Positions 1-8,600 of a stretch of DNA of 64,000 bases are shown piece by piece. Under the pieces are notes generated by a model. That model searched no databases. It worked only from the letters and a program-made list of their open reading frames with translations, and had not been told where the DNA came from. Source of the DNA: Thermocoleostomius sinensis A174 (lineage in GTDB: Bacteria; Cyanobacteriota; Cyanobacteriia; Elainellales; Elainellaceae); the NCBI RefSeq assembly GCF_026802175.1, contig NZ_CP113797.1, positions 655,026 through 719,025 of the forward strand, in the 5' to 3' direction. Position numbers and translations under genes: made by a program. How positions within the stretch are numbered: position 1 is the first letter of the stretch; each line of letters begins with the position of its first letter.

Positions 1-1412
1 ATTTAGTCATTATTGGAGCAGGTGTAGGCGGGCATGGAGCGGCTCTACATGCTGTACGGTGTGGCTTGAAAACCGCCATTATTGAAGCAGCGGATATGGG
101 CGGCACGTGTGTCAACCGAGGCTGTATTCCCTCTAAGGCATTGCTGGCAGCCTCCGGTCGAGTGCGAGAACTTCGCGACACGCACCATCTAAAAGCGTTG
201 GGTATTCATGTTCCAGATGTTTCTTTCGAGCGAGAAGCAATCGCCAATCATGCCAATAGTTTGGTGAAAAAAATCCGCGACGATTTGACCAATAGCCTCA
301 AGCGCCTCAACGTCGAAACGATTCACGGACGTGGCAAGTTGGCAGGGCCCCAAAAAGTGACTGTAATGACGGAAACAGGGGAAAAAACAATCACTGCCCA
401 AGATGTAATGATCTCATCCGGGTCAGTGCCGTTTGTGCCACCGGGAATTGAACTCGATGGCAAAACTGTGTTCACCAGTGATGATGGTGTGAAGTTGGAT
501 TGGTTGCCGTCCTGGCTGGCGATCGTCGGTAGTGGCTACATTGGGCTAGAGTTTGCCGATATCTACACGGCGCTTGGCTCGGAAGTAACGATGATTGAAG
601 CGTTGGATCAGTTAATGCCAGGGTTTGATCCAGATATTGCCAAACAGGCCCAGCGAGTATTAATTGCGCCTCGCGATATCGAGACCAAGGTGGGAATGTT
701 AGCCAAGAAAGTGACACCCGGCTCCCCCGTGGTGATTGAACTCGCCGACGCCAAAACTAAGGAAACTGTGGAAATTTTGGAAGTTGATGCCTGTCTGGTC
801 GCGACGGGACGGATTCCTGCAACTAGCGATCTGGGGCTGGAAACAGTGGGCGTGGAGGTCGATCGCCGGGGCTTCATTCCCGTCAACGATCAAATGGCCG
901 TACTGGCAGAAGGACAACCTGTGCCGCATCTGTGGGCAATCGGAGATGCTACAGGCAAAATGATGTTGGCTCATGCGGCCTCGGCCCAAGGCATGGTAGC
1001 AGTCGATAATATCTGTGGTCGATCGCGCACGGTAGACTATCGCAGCATTCCTGCCGCTGCGTTCACTCATCCTGAAGTGAGCTTTGTGGGGTTGACGGAA
1101 CCTGCGGCCCAAGAACTGGCCCAAGCAGAAGGCTTCAACGTGGCCACTGTGCGATCGTACTTTAAGGGCAACTCCAAAGCCATTGCTGAAGGCGAAACCG
1201 ACGGACTGGCTAAAGTCATCTACCGTGAAGATACCGGCGAGGTATTAGGCGTTCACATTTTAGGGTTTCATGCGTCGGATTTGATTCAGGAAGCCGCCAA
1301 CGCTATTGCTGAACGCCGATCGGTGCACGATCTTGCTTACTTTGTCCACACTCACCCCACCCTGTCGGAAGTGCTAGACGAAGCCTATAAGCGAGCGATC
1401 GAAAAAGGATAA
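1..1412 (+). CDS. lpdA: Dihydrolipoamide dehydrogenase, 5' end missing
   Basis: FAD-dependent E3 subunit that reoxidises the lipoyl groups of pyruvate and other 2-oxoacid dehydrogenases (and the glycine cleavage system) with NAD+. The reading frame is open from the first base of the window, reading [12 protein letters not shown], the FAD-binding Rossmann glycine motif, so the true start lies just upstream of the window; a TTG at 66 is internal. Further along come the redox-active disulfide motif [14 protein letters not shown], the NAD-binding glycines GSGYIGLE, the FAD motif AIGDAT and the C-terminal HTHPTLSE, which gives the His-Glu base at the dimer interface. All catalytic elements are intact. 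It is followed after 190 bases by trpC on the same strand. The only real alternative would be a related flavoprotein disulfide reductase; the C-terminal motif favours E3. Confidence 0.93.
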   Translation, partial: LVIIGAGVGGHGAALHAVRCGLKTAIIEAADMGGTCVNRGCIPSKALLAASGRVRELRDTHHLKALGIHVPDVSFEREAIANHANSLVKKIRDDLTNSLKRLNVETIHGRGKLAGPQKVTVMTETGEKTITAQDVMISSGSVPFVPPGIELDGKTVFTSDDGVKLDWLPSWLAIVGSGYIGLEFADIYTALGSEVTMIEALDQLMPGFDPDIAKQAQRVLIAPRDIETKVGMLAKKVTPGSPVVIELADAKTKETVEILEVDACLVATGRIPATSDLGLETVGVEVDRRGFIPVNDQMAVLAEGQPVPHLWAIGDATGKMMLAHAASAQGMVAVDNICGRSRTVDYRSIPAAAFTHPEVSFVGLTEPAAQELAQAEGFNVATVRSYFKGNSKAIAEGETDGLAKVIYREDTGEVLGVHILGFHASDLIQEAANAIAERRSVHDLAYFVHTHPTLSEVLDEAYKRAIEKG

Positions 1413-1602
1413 AGTTTATCAAGATATAAGGATAGATAAAGGATATTTATTCTTATCCTCCTCGCTCCTTCCCCTAACGCTGGGGGACTTTAATTTGATT
1501 CCCCCTTAATCTGGTGGACTAGGGAAGCAAAAGTCGCTGAACCGCGTTAGTCCTGTGTCTTTTACATTCGCCTTCATACTCTAGCCTTTACCCTTTCTAC
1601 TC

Positions 1603-2484
1603 ATGCAGATTCGTCGTCGTTCCCCCGGGCCCGCTGTAGCGGTTGAAAGTTTGCGTTATCAAGTCCAGATCGAGGGTGCAGAGCCGCAGCATATTCTGGA
1701 GGAAATTGTTTGGTACAAGGAAAAAGAAGTTGACAAAATGCGGGAACAAGTACCGCTGATGGAGTTGCAACACAAAGCTTTAGAAGCACCCGCGACGCGA
1801 GATTTTGTGGCAGCACTGCGGCAGGGCAAAACTCAACCTGCCCTCATTGCTGAAGTGAAGAAAGCATCTCCCAGTAAGGGCGTGATTCGGGAAGAGTTTG
1901 ATCCGATCGCCATTGCTCAGGCCTATGAAGCTGGCGGTGCATCGTGTGTGTCGGTGCTGACGGATGAAAAATTCTTTCAGGGCAGTTTCAGCTATTTGCG
2001 CCAAATTCGCCAGACGATCGACTGCCCACTGTTGTGCAAAGATTTTGTGATTTATCCCTACCAATTGTATTTGGCCCGCGTCAATGGGGCCGATGCGGTC
2101 CTGCTGATTGCTGCCATTCTACCCGATCGCGATTTGCAGTATTTTCTCAAAATTATTAAGGCACTGGGAATGTCTGCCCTGATTGAAGTCCATACGCTAG
2201 AAGAACTAGATCGGGTGCTGACGTTGCAAGACGTAGCCTTAGTTGGCATCAACAACCGCAACTTAAAGGATTTCTCGGTGAATTTAGACACGACGCGGCA
2301 GATTTTGGCAGCTAGAGGCGATCAACTGCAAGCCCGCAATATTTTAGTGGTTAGCGAATCCGGGTTGCATACCGCTGCCGATCTACAGCAAGTTCACCAA
2401 GCGGGAGCTAGTGCGGTATTAATCGGGGAATCGCTGATGAAGCAACCCCATCCAGGTGTCGCTATTGGTGCACTGTTTGTGTAA
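1603..2484 (+). CDS. trpC: Indole-3-glycerol phosphate synthase
   Basis: Converts carboxyphenylamino-deoxyribulose 5-phosphate to indole-3-glycerol phosphate in tryptophan synthesis. The 293-residue product is a single TIM barrel with the family landmarks [10 protein letters not shown] (catalytic lysine on strand 1), [36 protein letters not shown] and the phosphate-binding end AVLIGESLM. An N-terminal extension of about 35 residues before the barrel is common in cyanobacterial TrpC proteins. No other trp genes are nearby, as is usual in cyanobacteria where the pathway is scattered. The ATG at 1603 has no strong Shine-Dalgarno sequence, so an internal start is possible but would trim the conserved N-terminal helix. 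Confidence 0.95.
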   Translation: MQIRRRSPGPAVAVESLRYQVQIEGAEPQHILEEIVWYKEKEVDKMREQVPLMELQHKALEAPATRDFVAALRQGKTQPALIAEVKKASPSKGVIREEFDPIAIAQAYEAGGASCVSVLTDEKFFQGSFSYLRQIRQTIDCPLLCKDFVIYPYQLYLARVNGADAVLLIAAILPDRDLQYFLKIIKALGMSALIEVHTLEELDRVLTLQDVALVGINNRNLKDFSVNLDTTRQILAARGDQLQARNILVVSESGLHTAADLQQVHQAGASAVLIGESLMKQPHPGVAIGALFV

Positions 2485-2597
2485 GCTCATCATGGTAACT
2501 TCATGAGAAGTAGCTCCTGTACCTAACAGAAGGTCAGGTTTAGGTGCATACTGAAGTCAGACTGAAACAAATTCACAATGAGTGAACCACGGGCTGC

Positions 2598-2930
2598 ATG
2601 GAACCTATCCCTCTTCCATCTCACATTCATTACGAGTTGCTTCTGCAATTGCTAGAGCGACAAACAATGTTAGCCGTGGGACGCAAGTCCCCGCAACAGG
2701 AGCAAGTCCATGAATTAATTGTGACGTTGCGTAAAGCATTAACTCAGCAAAAACAGTTGGAAGAGAGTTGCCAGCGCGCCAATGTGCCCATTGACTATCG
2801 CTGGTCGTTGAATCATACGGCATCAGAACCATCTGTGCTCAATGCGATCGCGTCCCCACCAGCGGAGCCAGTAGAATCTGAACCAATTCAGCCTGAGCCA
2901 GTCCCGTCCTCTGAATCTTGCCATCCCTAG
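2598..2930 (+). CDS. Small conserved cyanobacterial protein (DUF5340-like)
   Basis: A 110-residue soluble protein of unknown function. The first 75 residues form a compact helical region (MEPIPLPSHIHYELLLQLLE...), followed by a Pro/Glu/Ser-rich acidic tail of about 35 residues that is likely disordered. I recall this N-terminal pattern from a small cyanobacteria-specific family annotated as DUF5340, but could not check it. There is no signal peptide or membrane segment. It lies 113 bases after trpC on the same strand and precedes a coiled-coil protein; no functional link is evident. Confidence 0.7.
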   Translation: MEPIPLPSHIHYELLLQLLERQTMLAVGRKSPQQEQVHELIVTLRKALTQQKQLEESCQRANVPIDYRWSLNHTASEPSVLNAIASPPAEPVESEPIQPEPVPSSESCHP

Positions 2931-3055
2931 ATTCTCCAAATTGATATCAATTTGAAGTTCCTTCGGTAGACTGTAAGCCAGCACAACTCGCTTCTGCAAC
3001 ATATCGCCCGCTGGTGTATGGAGCTAGAGCAACCATACAGGTATGTTGAGTGGTA

Positions 3056-4429
3056 ATGTGGCATGACAGGATAGCGTTGGTAGGGTTTTGGAGGTTACGA
3101 GTGGTACAGTCAGGTTCTAGACATCGTGATGACATCGTGAATGATCCCTGTTTCCAGCCTCAAGATTGTGAAGACGCCCGTAATTTGAGCTTGACGCTAG
3201 TTCCGGCCGACTACCAAGTGTTATTGGAAGAGTTGCAACAAGCCCAGACGCTCGATCGAGAAAGAGTCGATCGCATTCAGCAACTTGAGCAAGCATTAGA
3301 TCAAGCCTTGGTTTGGCTGAATGATTTACGGGCGCAACTCACTGATCAAGCCCTGCTGGAAACACAGCTTGCTAATACGGAAGAATATGCTCACGTACAG
3401 CAACAGGCCATTGCTCGCCTGAAGCTACAACTGGCAGATCAACAGCAAACACTTGATGTGCAACTGCTGGAAACTCAACAACGTGATCAAGCGATCCAAG
3501 AACTGATGGCTACGATCGAGACGATGACGCACACGCAGCAACAAGAATTGGAGCGCTTACGCTCGTTTATCACTCAAGATCAAGTTGAGGTTCAAACGCA
3601 TCGCAGCCTGCTGACACAGCAAATTCAAGACCTTCAAACTACCTTGGAAACTCGACAGCAGCGCATTGCCGATCTAGAATCTGAGACCCTTTCTGCCCGC
3701 ACCTTGGCAGCCACCCTGCGCGAACAACTGGCAACAGCCCAGCAACAAATCAAAGATCTCTCTGTCCGACTTCAGCAGTATCAGGCCGATTGGGCGCAAT
3801 TAGAATCTCAACTGGCAGAAGTGCAGTCCGATCGCCAAACTGCTGTAAAGCTGCAATCGAGCATCAGCTTACCGATCAACTTACCACTCCAGCGCTTATC
3901 TGCGAGTGAAGCTAACACCCTATTGGTTTCACTGCAACACGATCTGACGCGGGCGCATCGCCGAATTGAGATGTTGGAAAATCAACTAGCGCAGCAAACC
4001 CGGCTTCAGGCCCATTGGCAACAAAGCCATCAACAGCTAGAAGAGGAACGCGATCGGCTGCAAACCCGTACAGGAATCTTGGAGCGGCAAACCGCAGAAC
4101 TGCAAGAGCAAATTCTGCATCAAGCGCAACAGGCAACCGAGTATGAAACCGCTGTACAGTACTGGAAAGATCGCTATCTAGCACAGCAACATCAACTCTC
4201 ACAGTTGCATGAACTAGCTGAGCAAGTCTCATCGGAATTAGAACCAGACACAATCCCTTCAGCCTTGACAGACCTCCTGAACTCGCTGCTTACTCTAACC
4301 GCCAATACCGGCGAAACATTGCCACCTCCATCCATTCCCCTACCCAAATTCCCAACTCCCGAACTTCCCGACTTTTTGGTGCGTCGGCGCGATCGGGTCA
4401 AAGGACAGCGGCTTGGCTTGCGAGGCTAA
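3056..4429 (+). CDS. Long coiled-coil protein of unknown function
   Basis: About 457 residues, of which residues 45-410 are almost uninterrupted Gln/Leu/Glu-rich heptads, predicting a long parallel coiled coil. The C-terminal 50 residues are Pro-rich and end in a basic cluster (RRRDRVKGQRLGLRG). No signal peptide, transmembrane segment or catalytic motif is visible. Such proteins are usually structural, scaffolding or cell-shape/polarity factors, but nothing here identifies a role. The start is uncertain: the ATG at 3056 has a weak GAG upstream; the first about 27 residues look like translated leader, and a GTG at 3137 begins just before the conserved-looking part. The gene stands alone, convergent with the FKBP gene. 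Confidence 0.75.
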   Translation: MWHDRIALVGFWRLRVVQSGSRHRDDIVNDPCFQPQDCEDARNLSLTLVPADYQVLLEELQQAQTLDRERVDRIQQLEQALDQALVWLNDLRAQLTDQALLETQLANTEEYAHVQQQAIARLKLQLADQQQTLDVQLLETQQRDQAIQELMATIETMTHTQQQELERLRSFITQDQVEVQTHRSLLTQQIQDLQTTLETRQQRIADLESETLSARTLAATLREQLATAQQQIKDLSVRLQQYQADWAQLESQLAEVQSDRQTAVKLQSSISLPINLPLQRLSASEANTLLVSLQHDLTRAHRRIEMLENQLAQQTRLQAHWQQSHQQLEEERDRLQTRTGILERQTAELQEQILHQAQQATEYETAVQYWKDRYLAQQHQLSQLHELAEQVSSELEPDTIPSALTDLLNSLLTLTANTGETLPPPSIPLPKFPTPELPDFLVRRRDRVKGQRLGLRG

Positions 4430-4535
4430 GTGCCTTGGGAAGCAGGAATTGGCGGTAAGAGTTGACAATGGGTAATGGGTAATCGAAGTAAACCTGTCCT
4501 CTGTTCCTTACTCCCTACTCCCTATTCCCTAATTC

Positions 4536-5120
4536 CTACCCACCAACTCGCAGGAGTTCTACATCAAAAATCAAGGTAGCGTTAGGAGGAATCACTCCAC
4601 CGGCTCCTCGTGCTCCGTAGCCCAGTTCAGGGGGAATAATCAGCCGTCGCTGACCACCGACTTTCATGGTACTTAGCCCCTCATCCCACCCGCGAATCAC
4701 TTGTCCGGCACCTAAGCGAAACGAGAAGGGGCGATTGCGATCGCGAGAACTGTCAAATTTGGTACCGTCTTCCAACGTGCCGGTATAGTGAACTGTTACA
4801 TTCTGTCCCGATTGCGGCATGGCTCCATCCCCTTCCTGAAGGTCGATGTAGCGCAATCCAGAGGGGGTAGTGATAATCTCCTGATTTTCTTCCTGCATGA
4901 GATCTGTGGCATCAGTGCTAGAGGCTTGAGCAATTAGGGTGGAATTAGCTGCGGTGGTGGTGGAGATAGACGGAGGCTCAGCAAGCTGAGCAGCAATCGC
5001 CTCGCTGCCTCGCTGAGTCAGTTGCGCCACCACTAGAAAGACTGCACATGCCAGCATGATCCCAAAGCTAATTAGAATTTCCCGCAAAATCGACCTCCTT
5101 CGATCAAACTTGAAACCCAA
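4536..5120 (-). CDS. FKBP-type peptidyl-prolyl cis-trans isomerase, membrane-anchored
   Basis: Catalyses prolyl cis-trans isomerisation during folding of exported or lumenal proteins. The 194-residue protein has an N-terminal hydrophobic segment (residues 15-30, [20 protein letters not shown] region) acting as signal anchor, a low-complexity linker to about residue 80, and a complete FKBP domain: [54 protein letters not shown] and [14 protein letters not shown]. The aromatic and Asp residues of the active pocket are present. The domain faces the periplasm or thylakoid lumen by topology. Downstream bases 4450-4535 hold only a degenerate CCCTA-type low-complexity tract. Confidence 0.92.
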   Translation of the reverse strand: MGFKFDRRRSILREILISFGIMLACAVFLVVAQLTQRGSEAIAAQLAEPPSISTTTAANSTLIAQASSTDATDLMQEENQEIITTPSGLRYIDLQEGDGAMPQSGQNVTVHYTGTLEDGTKFDSSRDRNRPFSFRLGAGQVIRGWDEGLSTMKVGGQRRLIIPPELGYGARGAGGVIPPNATLIFDVELLRVGG

Positions 5121-5173
5121 CCCTCAGTGTATATCAGCTAGGAGGCTTCAAGGCGATCGCTTAGGCTGATTGA

Positions 5174-5497
5174 CTATCGCCACAGGCGGTTTTCTAGGTC
5201 ACGAACTTGGCGCTCTAGGCGATCGATGCGTCCCCGCAGTTCATCCATCTCGTTTTGGCGTGGTACCCCTAATTCTTGTAGAACCGTCCGAAGCTGGCGG
5301 CGAAATTGAGCTTCCCAGTTGCTTTGCTCAGACTTCAACTGCTGCATCAGATCGTTAGCAAAATGAGAAGCTTGCTCTGGGTCGAGTTTGCCGTCTTTTA
5401 CCCACTGATCGCTGACTTCTTTCATCTTTTCAGCAACCAAGGAGGTTGTGCCAATGCCAAGCATCAATAGCTGTTGAAGAAAATTGTTGTTGTCCAT
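5174..5497 (-). CDS. Phasin-like helical protein
   Basis: A 107-residue all-helical protein with an amphipathic N-terminal half and a C-terminal coiled coil (residues 82-107, ELRGRIDRLERQVRDLENRL). This layout matches the polyhydroxyalkanoate granule-associated regulator family (phasin, COG3937) widespread in cyanobacteria, including species without PHA granules. It may coat granules or bind membranes; no PHA synthase gene is in the window, so a storage role is inference. It is on the same strand as the FKBP gene, 53 bases upstream, and could be co-transcribed with it. Confidence 0.75.
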   Translation of the reverse strand: MDNNNFLQQLLMLGIGTTSLVAEKMKEVSDQWVKDGKLDPEQASHFANDLMQQLKSEQSNWEAQFRRQLRTVLQELGVPRQNEMDELRGRIDRLERQVRDLENRLWR

Positions 5498-5676
5498 AAT
5501 GATTCCTTATTCTCTGCCTCCTGCTAGCCAAGATGATCGAACCCAGGCATGATAAAACTGAACGGCTTGCAGTTTACAGTCTTATTCTGGCAAATGTTCT
5601 GCGAAATAATGCCGAGATGGAATTCTTGATAACCGATCGTTTGTTGTAGAGCAGTGATACACGAGATACACAATCT

Positions 5677-6036
5677 ATGGAAATTGAATGGTTGAAATTC
5701 CGGGTAAATCCCGATCGGCGCGAGGAGTTTGTGCAAAAGGATGCGGAGATTTGGACAGCGGCACTGTCGCAATATCCCGGCTTCATTAGTAAGGAAGTCT
5801 GGATCAGCCCTGATGATTTAGCAGAGGTGGTACAGGTCATTCGCTGGGAAACGTTTGAGCAGTGGCAGGCCATTCCGCCTCAAGCGTTAGAACAAATCGA
5901 AGCCCAATTTAGACAGTCCATGGGCGATAGTTATGAGCTACTAGAATCCTCTCGCTATCAAATTCGCAAATTCTCGAATGAGACTGAACATCAATCTTTG
6001 AGACAAGCGCACCACCCCTATGGGCGAGGACGATAG
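5677..6036 (+). CDS. TIGR03792-type conserved cyanobacterial protein
   Basis: A 119-residue protein with the pattern MEIEWLKFRVNPDRREEFVQ, then YPGFISKEVWISPDD, then VQVIRWETFEQWQAIP. This is the small alpha-beta barrel (ABM/EthD-like dimeric fold) of the cyanobacterial family TIGR03792, whose function is unknown. Such folds often bind small or haem-like ligands as dimers, but no ligand can be inferred here. The last about 20 residues are low complexity. It is followed after 41 bases by a zinc-ribbon membrane protein on the same strand, so the two may form an operon. Confidence 0.8.
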   Translation: MEIEWLKFRVNPDRREEFVQKDAEIWTAALSQYPGFISKEVWISPDDLAEVVQVIRWETFEQWQAIPPQALEQIEAQFRQSMGDSYELLESSRYQIRKFSNETEHQSLRQAHHPYGRGR

Positions 6037-6077
6037 TGCAATAGGCTAGGATTGAGAAAACTGCGGTTAGATGTGCG

Positions 6078-6428
6078 ATGCCAGTTTGTCCTCGTTGTCA
6101 GCAATTTGTCGAATCCCAAGCGATCGTTTGTCCTACGTGTCGCCTCATGCTTAAAGCCCATGGGCATCCCGGTATTCCCCTGTTTCGAGCCGAGGAGGAT
6201 GAATACCTTTGCCAAACCTGTACCTATCATGAGGATGACACTTGTAACTTTCCGCAGCGACCCTTTGCTAAAGAATGTACGCTGTATCATAATCCGCAGA
6301 CTTCAACACAAGTATTGACCTATCGCCCTAGTCGGCAAGCGCTAGTGAAGCATTGGCTGCGGCGCAACGCCCCGCTGTTGATTGTGGTAGCGCTGTTGCT
6401 GATTAGCTTGTTGATTGCATTAAGTTAA
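6078..6428 (+). CDS. Zinc-ribbon protein with C-terminal membrane anchor
   Basis: A 116-residue protein. The N-terminus has CPRC (residues 4-7) and CPTC (18-21) forming a zinc ribbon; a second Cys set (CQTC, then C-N-F and C-T-L-Y) lies between residues 45 and 70. The C-terminus (about 96-115, APLLIVVALLLISLLIALS) is a single transmembrane helix, so the protein is tail-anchored with the zinc domains in the cytoplasm. It belongs to a conserved but uncharacterised cyanobacterial type. There is good agreement between the ATG at 6078 and the start of the ribbon. Confidence 0.82.
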   Translation: MPVCPRCQQFVESQAIVCPTCRLMLKAHGHPGIPLFRAEEDEYLCQTCTYHEDDTCNFPQRPFAKECTLYHNPQTSTQVLTYRPSRQALVKHWLRRNAPLLIVVALLLISLLIALS

Positions 6429-6440
6429 TGAAAACGACCT

Positions 6441-6464
6441 GATTGACAAATTGATTGACAAATT
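6441..6464 (+). repeat. Tandem 12-bp repeat, two exact copies
   Basis: The unit GATTGACAAATT occurs twice head to tail between the zinc-ribbon gene and tRNA-Pro. It is too short to assign a role; slippage duplication is the simplest explanation. Confidence 0.7.
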
Positions 6465-6648
6465 GCTGCCCCCTCATCCCCCACCTCCTGCTCCCAGATG
6501 GGGCGACGGGAAGTCGAAACGATTGAGGGATTTTCAACGTCACTCTTCTTGAGAAGAGAGAGATGGGGTAAGGGTCATCGAAGCTTGTCAGTCAATCAAT
6601 GAAAACGGTTGAAATTCTTGATAAAATCACTTACTAATGCAGTTTAGA

Positions 6649-6722
6649 CGGGGCGTAGCGCAGCTTGGTAGCGCACCACTTTGGGGTAGTGGGGGTCGTG
6701 GGTTCAAATCCCGCTGCTCCGA
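6649..6722 (+). tRNA. tRNA-Pro(GGG)
   Basis: A full cloverleaf can be folded by hand: acceptor CGGGGCG/TGCTCCG with two G-T wobbles and discriminator A, D stem GCGC/GCGC, anticodon stem CCACT/AGTGG with loop TTGGGGT (anticodon GGG at 6683-6685), T stem GTGGG/CCCGC with loop TTCAAAT. CCA is not encoded. It reads CCC and CCU proline codons. Confidence 0.97.
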
Positions 6723-6814
6723 TGTGTCTGATTGAAGGCTTGATTCACCAGGTAGGTTGATTGATCGGGGCGATCGCCGATCGCCCTTCGATTGTTGTAC
6801 AGCTTGTTACACGC

Positions 6815-7741
6815 TCAGGACTTGGTGCCCTCGTCCTCACCAATGATCGATCGAATGCCTTCCACAGTGGCGGGAATGCTGCGCGGGTCCATGAACATGA
6901 CCTTGCTGCTAGCGCTCGTGCCAATTTTGGAACCCATGTCGATGTAGTTCTGCGCCATCAAAAATTGCAGCGCTTCTCGCGCCCCCGGATCGGATTTCAG
7001 CATTTTGGCAATAATCTGAATCGCTTCGGCTGTGGCCTGAGCCTTCAGTACTTGCTCTTGTCGAGCCGCTTGGGCCCGCAGAATGGTGGCTTTTTGCTCA
7101 GCTTCAGCCTGTAAAATCTGGGCATCGGCACGCCCTCTAGCAGAGTTCACGGCTGAGTCTCGTTCACCTTCGGAGGTGAGAATAGCGGCCCGTTTGCGGC
7201 GTTCTGCCGACATCTGCAATTCCATCGACTCTTGCACAGCCTTGGAGGGAATAATATCGCGCAGTTCCACCCGCGTTACCTTAACGCCCCACGGGTCGGT
7301 GGCTATATCGAGTTCGCGCAATAAAACTTCGTTGATTTCCGATCGGGCAGTGAAGGTTTGATCGAGTTCCAGCTTGCCCATCTCGGCACGAATCTGCGTT
7401 AAGACCAAATTCACCATCGCCGATTGCAAATTTTGCACTTTGTAGAAAGCCTTCTCTAGATCAACAATCCGCCAGTAAACCACCGCATCAACTGAAATGG
7501 CAACATTATCGCGGGTGATGCACTGTTGTGGTGGCACATCCAAAACCTTTTCTCGAACCGTTTCGGAATAAGCAATCCGTTCAACAAACGGCACCGTAAA
7601 CCGTAGCCCTGGTTCCAACTTGCGGTTATAGCTGCCCAAGCGCTCAACCAAAGCTTCGTTTCCCTGATTAATGATTCGGACGGAACCTGCCAAACTGGTG
7701 CCGCCCAGAACCAAAACAATAAGGGCAAAAATAAAGTCCAT
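6815..7741 (-). CDS. SPFH/stomatin-like membrane protein (paraslipin type)
   Basis: A 308-residue member of the band 7/SPFH superfamily, which builds large membrane-attached cages and recruits or restrains membrane proteases. An N-terminal hydrophobic helix (residues 2-20) precedes the SPFH domain (about 20-190; [45 protein letters not shown]) and a long Ala/Glu/Arg-rich coiled coil (190-260), ending in a short conserved C-terminal segment. The gene immediately upstream on the same strand encodes an NfeD-type protein, its usual operon partner, 158 bases away; this supports membrane quality control. All family landmarks are intact. Confidence 0.93.
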   Translation of the reverse strand: MDFIFALIVLVLGGTSLAGSVRIINQGNEALVERLGSYNRKLEPGLRFTVPFVERIAYSETVREKVLDVPPQQCITRDNVAISVDAVVYWRIVDLEKAFYKVQNLQSAMVNLVLTQIRAEMGKLELDQTFTARSEINEVLLRELDIATDPWGVKVTRVELRDIIPSKAVQESMELQMSAERRKRAAILTSEGERDSAVNSARGRADAQILQAEAEQKATILRAQAARQEQVLKAQATAEAIQIIAKMLKSDPGAREALQFLMAQNYIDMGSKIGTSASSKVMFMDPRSIPATVEGIRSIIGEDEGTKS

Positions 7742-7899
7742 CTTAGACCTCCAAAGTGTGGATGTAGACCGCTAATGCAACATCTTCTAACGTCTTCTAA
7801 AGTTCTTAGGTTGCCCCGATCGATCGGCTAGACCCTCAGCCGCAAACAAACGTTGAGTTGAATGCACCTACAGATAGGATTCTTATCTAATCAAATGCT

Positions 7900-8331
7900 T
7901 CAGTGGTGCAGCAAATTGGCAGGCAAGACAATCAGCGTAGTGCCGCGTCGCTCCAAAACATACACTCGTTGATTTGCGGCAATGGTTAGATCGTCATCCT
8001 CACATCGAGCCTGCCACGAATTGCCTTCATACAGGACTCGCCCGGTTTGTCCCGGAAGAATTTCTGTTAATGTTTGTGCTTCTTTAGAATCTTCAATTTG
8101 ACGATGTTTTCTGGGGGGAACCAGGCGACGCAGTAGGATAGTCAACACAATAGACAAGACGAGCCAAAGCGCAACTTGTACTGAAAAAATCGGCACAGAT
8201 AGGGCAAAAATTGCCACAATAATAGCGCTAAGGCCCATTGTCAATTCGATAAATGCCGTTGGTAGAACAAGTTCCAACATGCAAAGACTCACCCCTGCAA
8301 TAATCCAGAATAATGGAGTGCCAAGCGACAT
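7900..8331 (-). CDS. NfeD-family membrane protein
   Basis: A 143-residue short NfeD protein: three or four transmembrane segments (about residues 5-75), a basic turn RRLVPPRKHR, then a C-terminal OB-fold (about 88-140; LPGQTGRVLYEGNSWQARCE, ERRGTTLIVLP). Short NfeD proteins lack the serine-protease half and act with stomatin-like proteins; the SPFH gene directly downstream on the same strand fits that pairing. NfeD and SPFH domains are thought to assemble into a membrane microdomain complex. The 269-base gap to the divergent PP2C gene should hold both promoters. Confidence 0.9.
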   Translation of the reverse strand: MSLGTPLFWIIAGVSLCMLELVLPTAFIELTMGLSAIIVAIFALSVPIFSVQVALWLVLSIVLTILLRRLVPPRKHRQIEDSKEAQTLTEILPGQTGRVLYEGNSWQARCEDDDLTIAANQRVYVLERRGTTLIVLPANLLHH

Positions 8332-8600
8332 AGCGAAACCTCGATCAACGTTTGTAAATTGAAGGCGTTAGGATGCAACCTGGGATATGCCTGTGTCATA
8401 ACCAATGTGCCGCAGAGTTCGTCTTAAAAAAGGTTGCAGAATGCTGGCTACCAGTCCATCACCAGATTGTTGGTTGCCATTGGTTGTGAAGACACAGAGT
8501 TGCCAGAATATCGTTGCAGGCGGTATACCTAGTCCCAATCTAGCTTAGCCTTCTGTGATTTCGGTGCTCTGTCAGCTTATCTTTAGGGTAAGTATCCTAG

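Noticed and set aside
1482..1505. GGGGGA/TCCCCC inverted repeat between lpdA and trpC
   Set aside because: Only six pairs; it resembles scattered G-run/C-run words common in cyanobacterial intergenic DNA and no function is evident.
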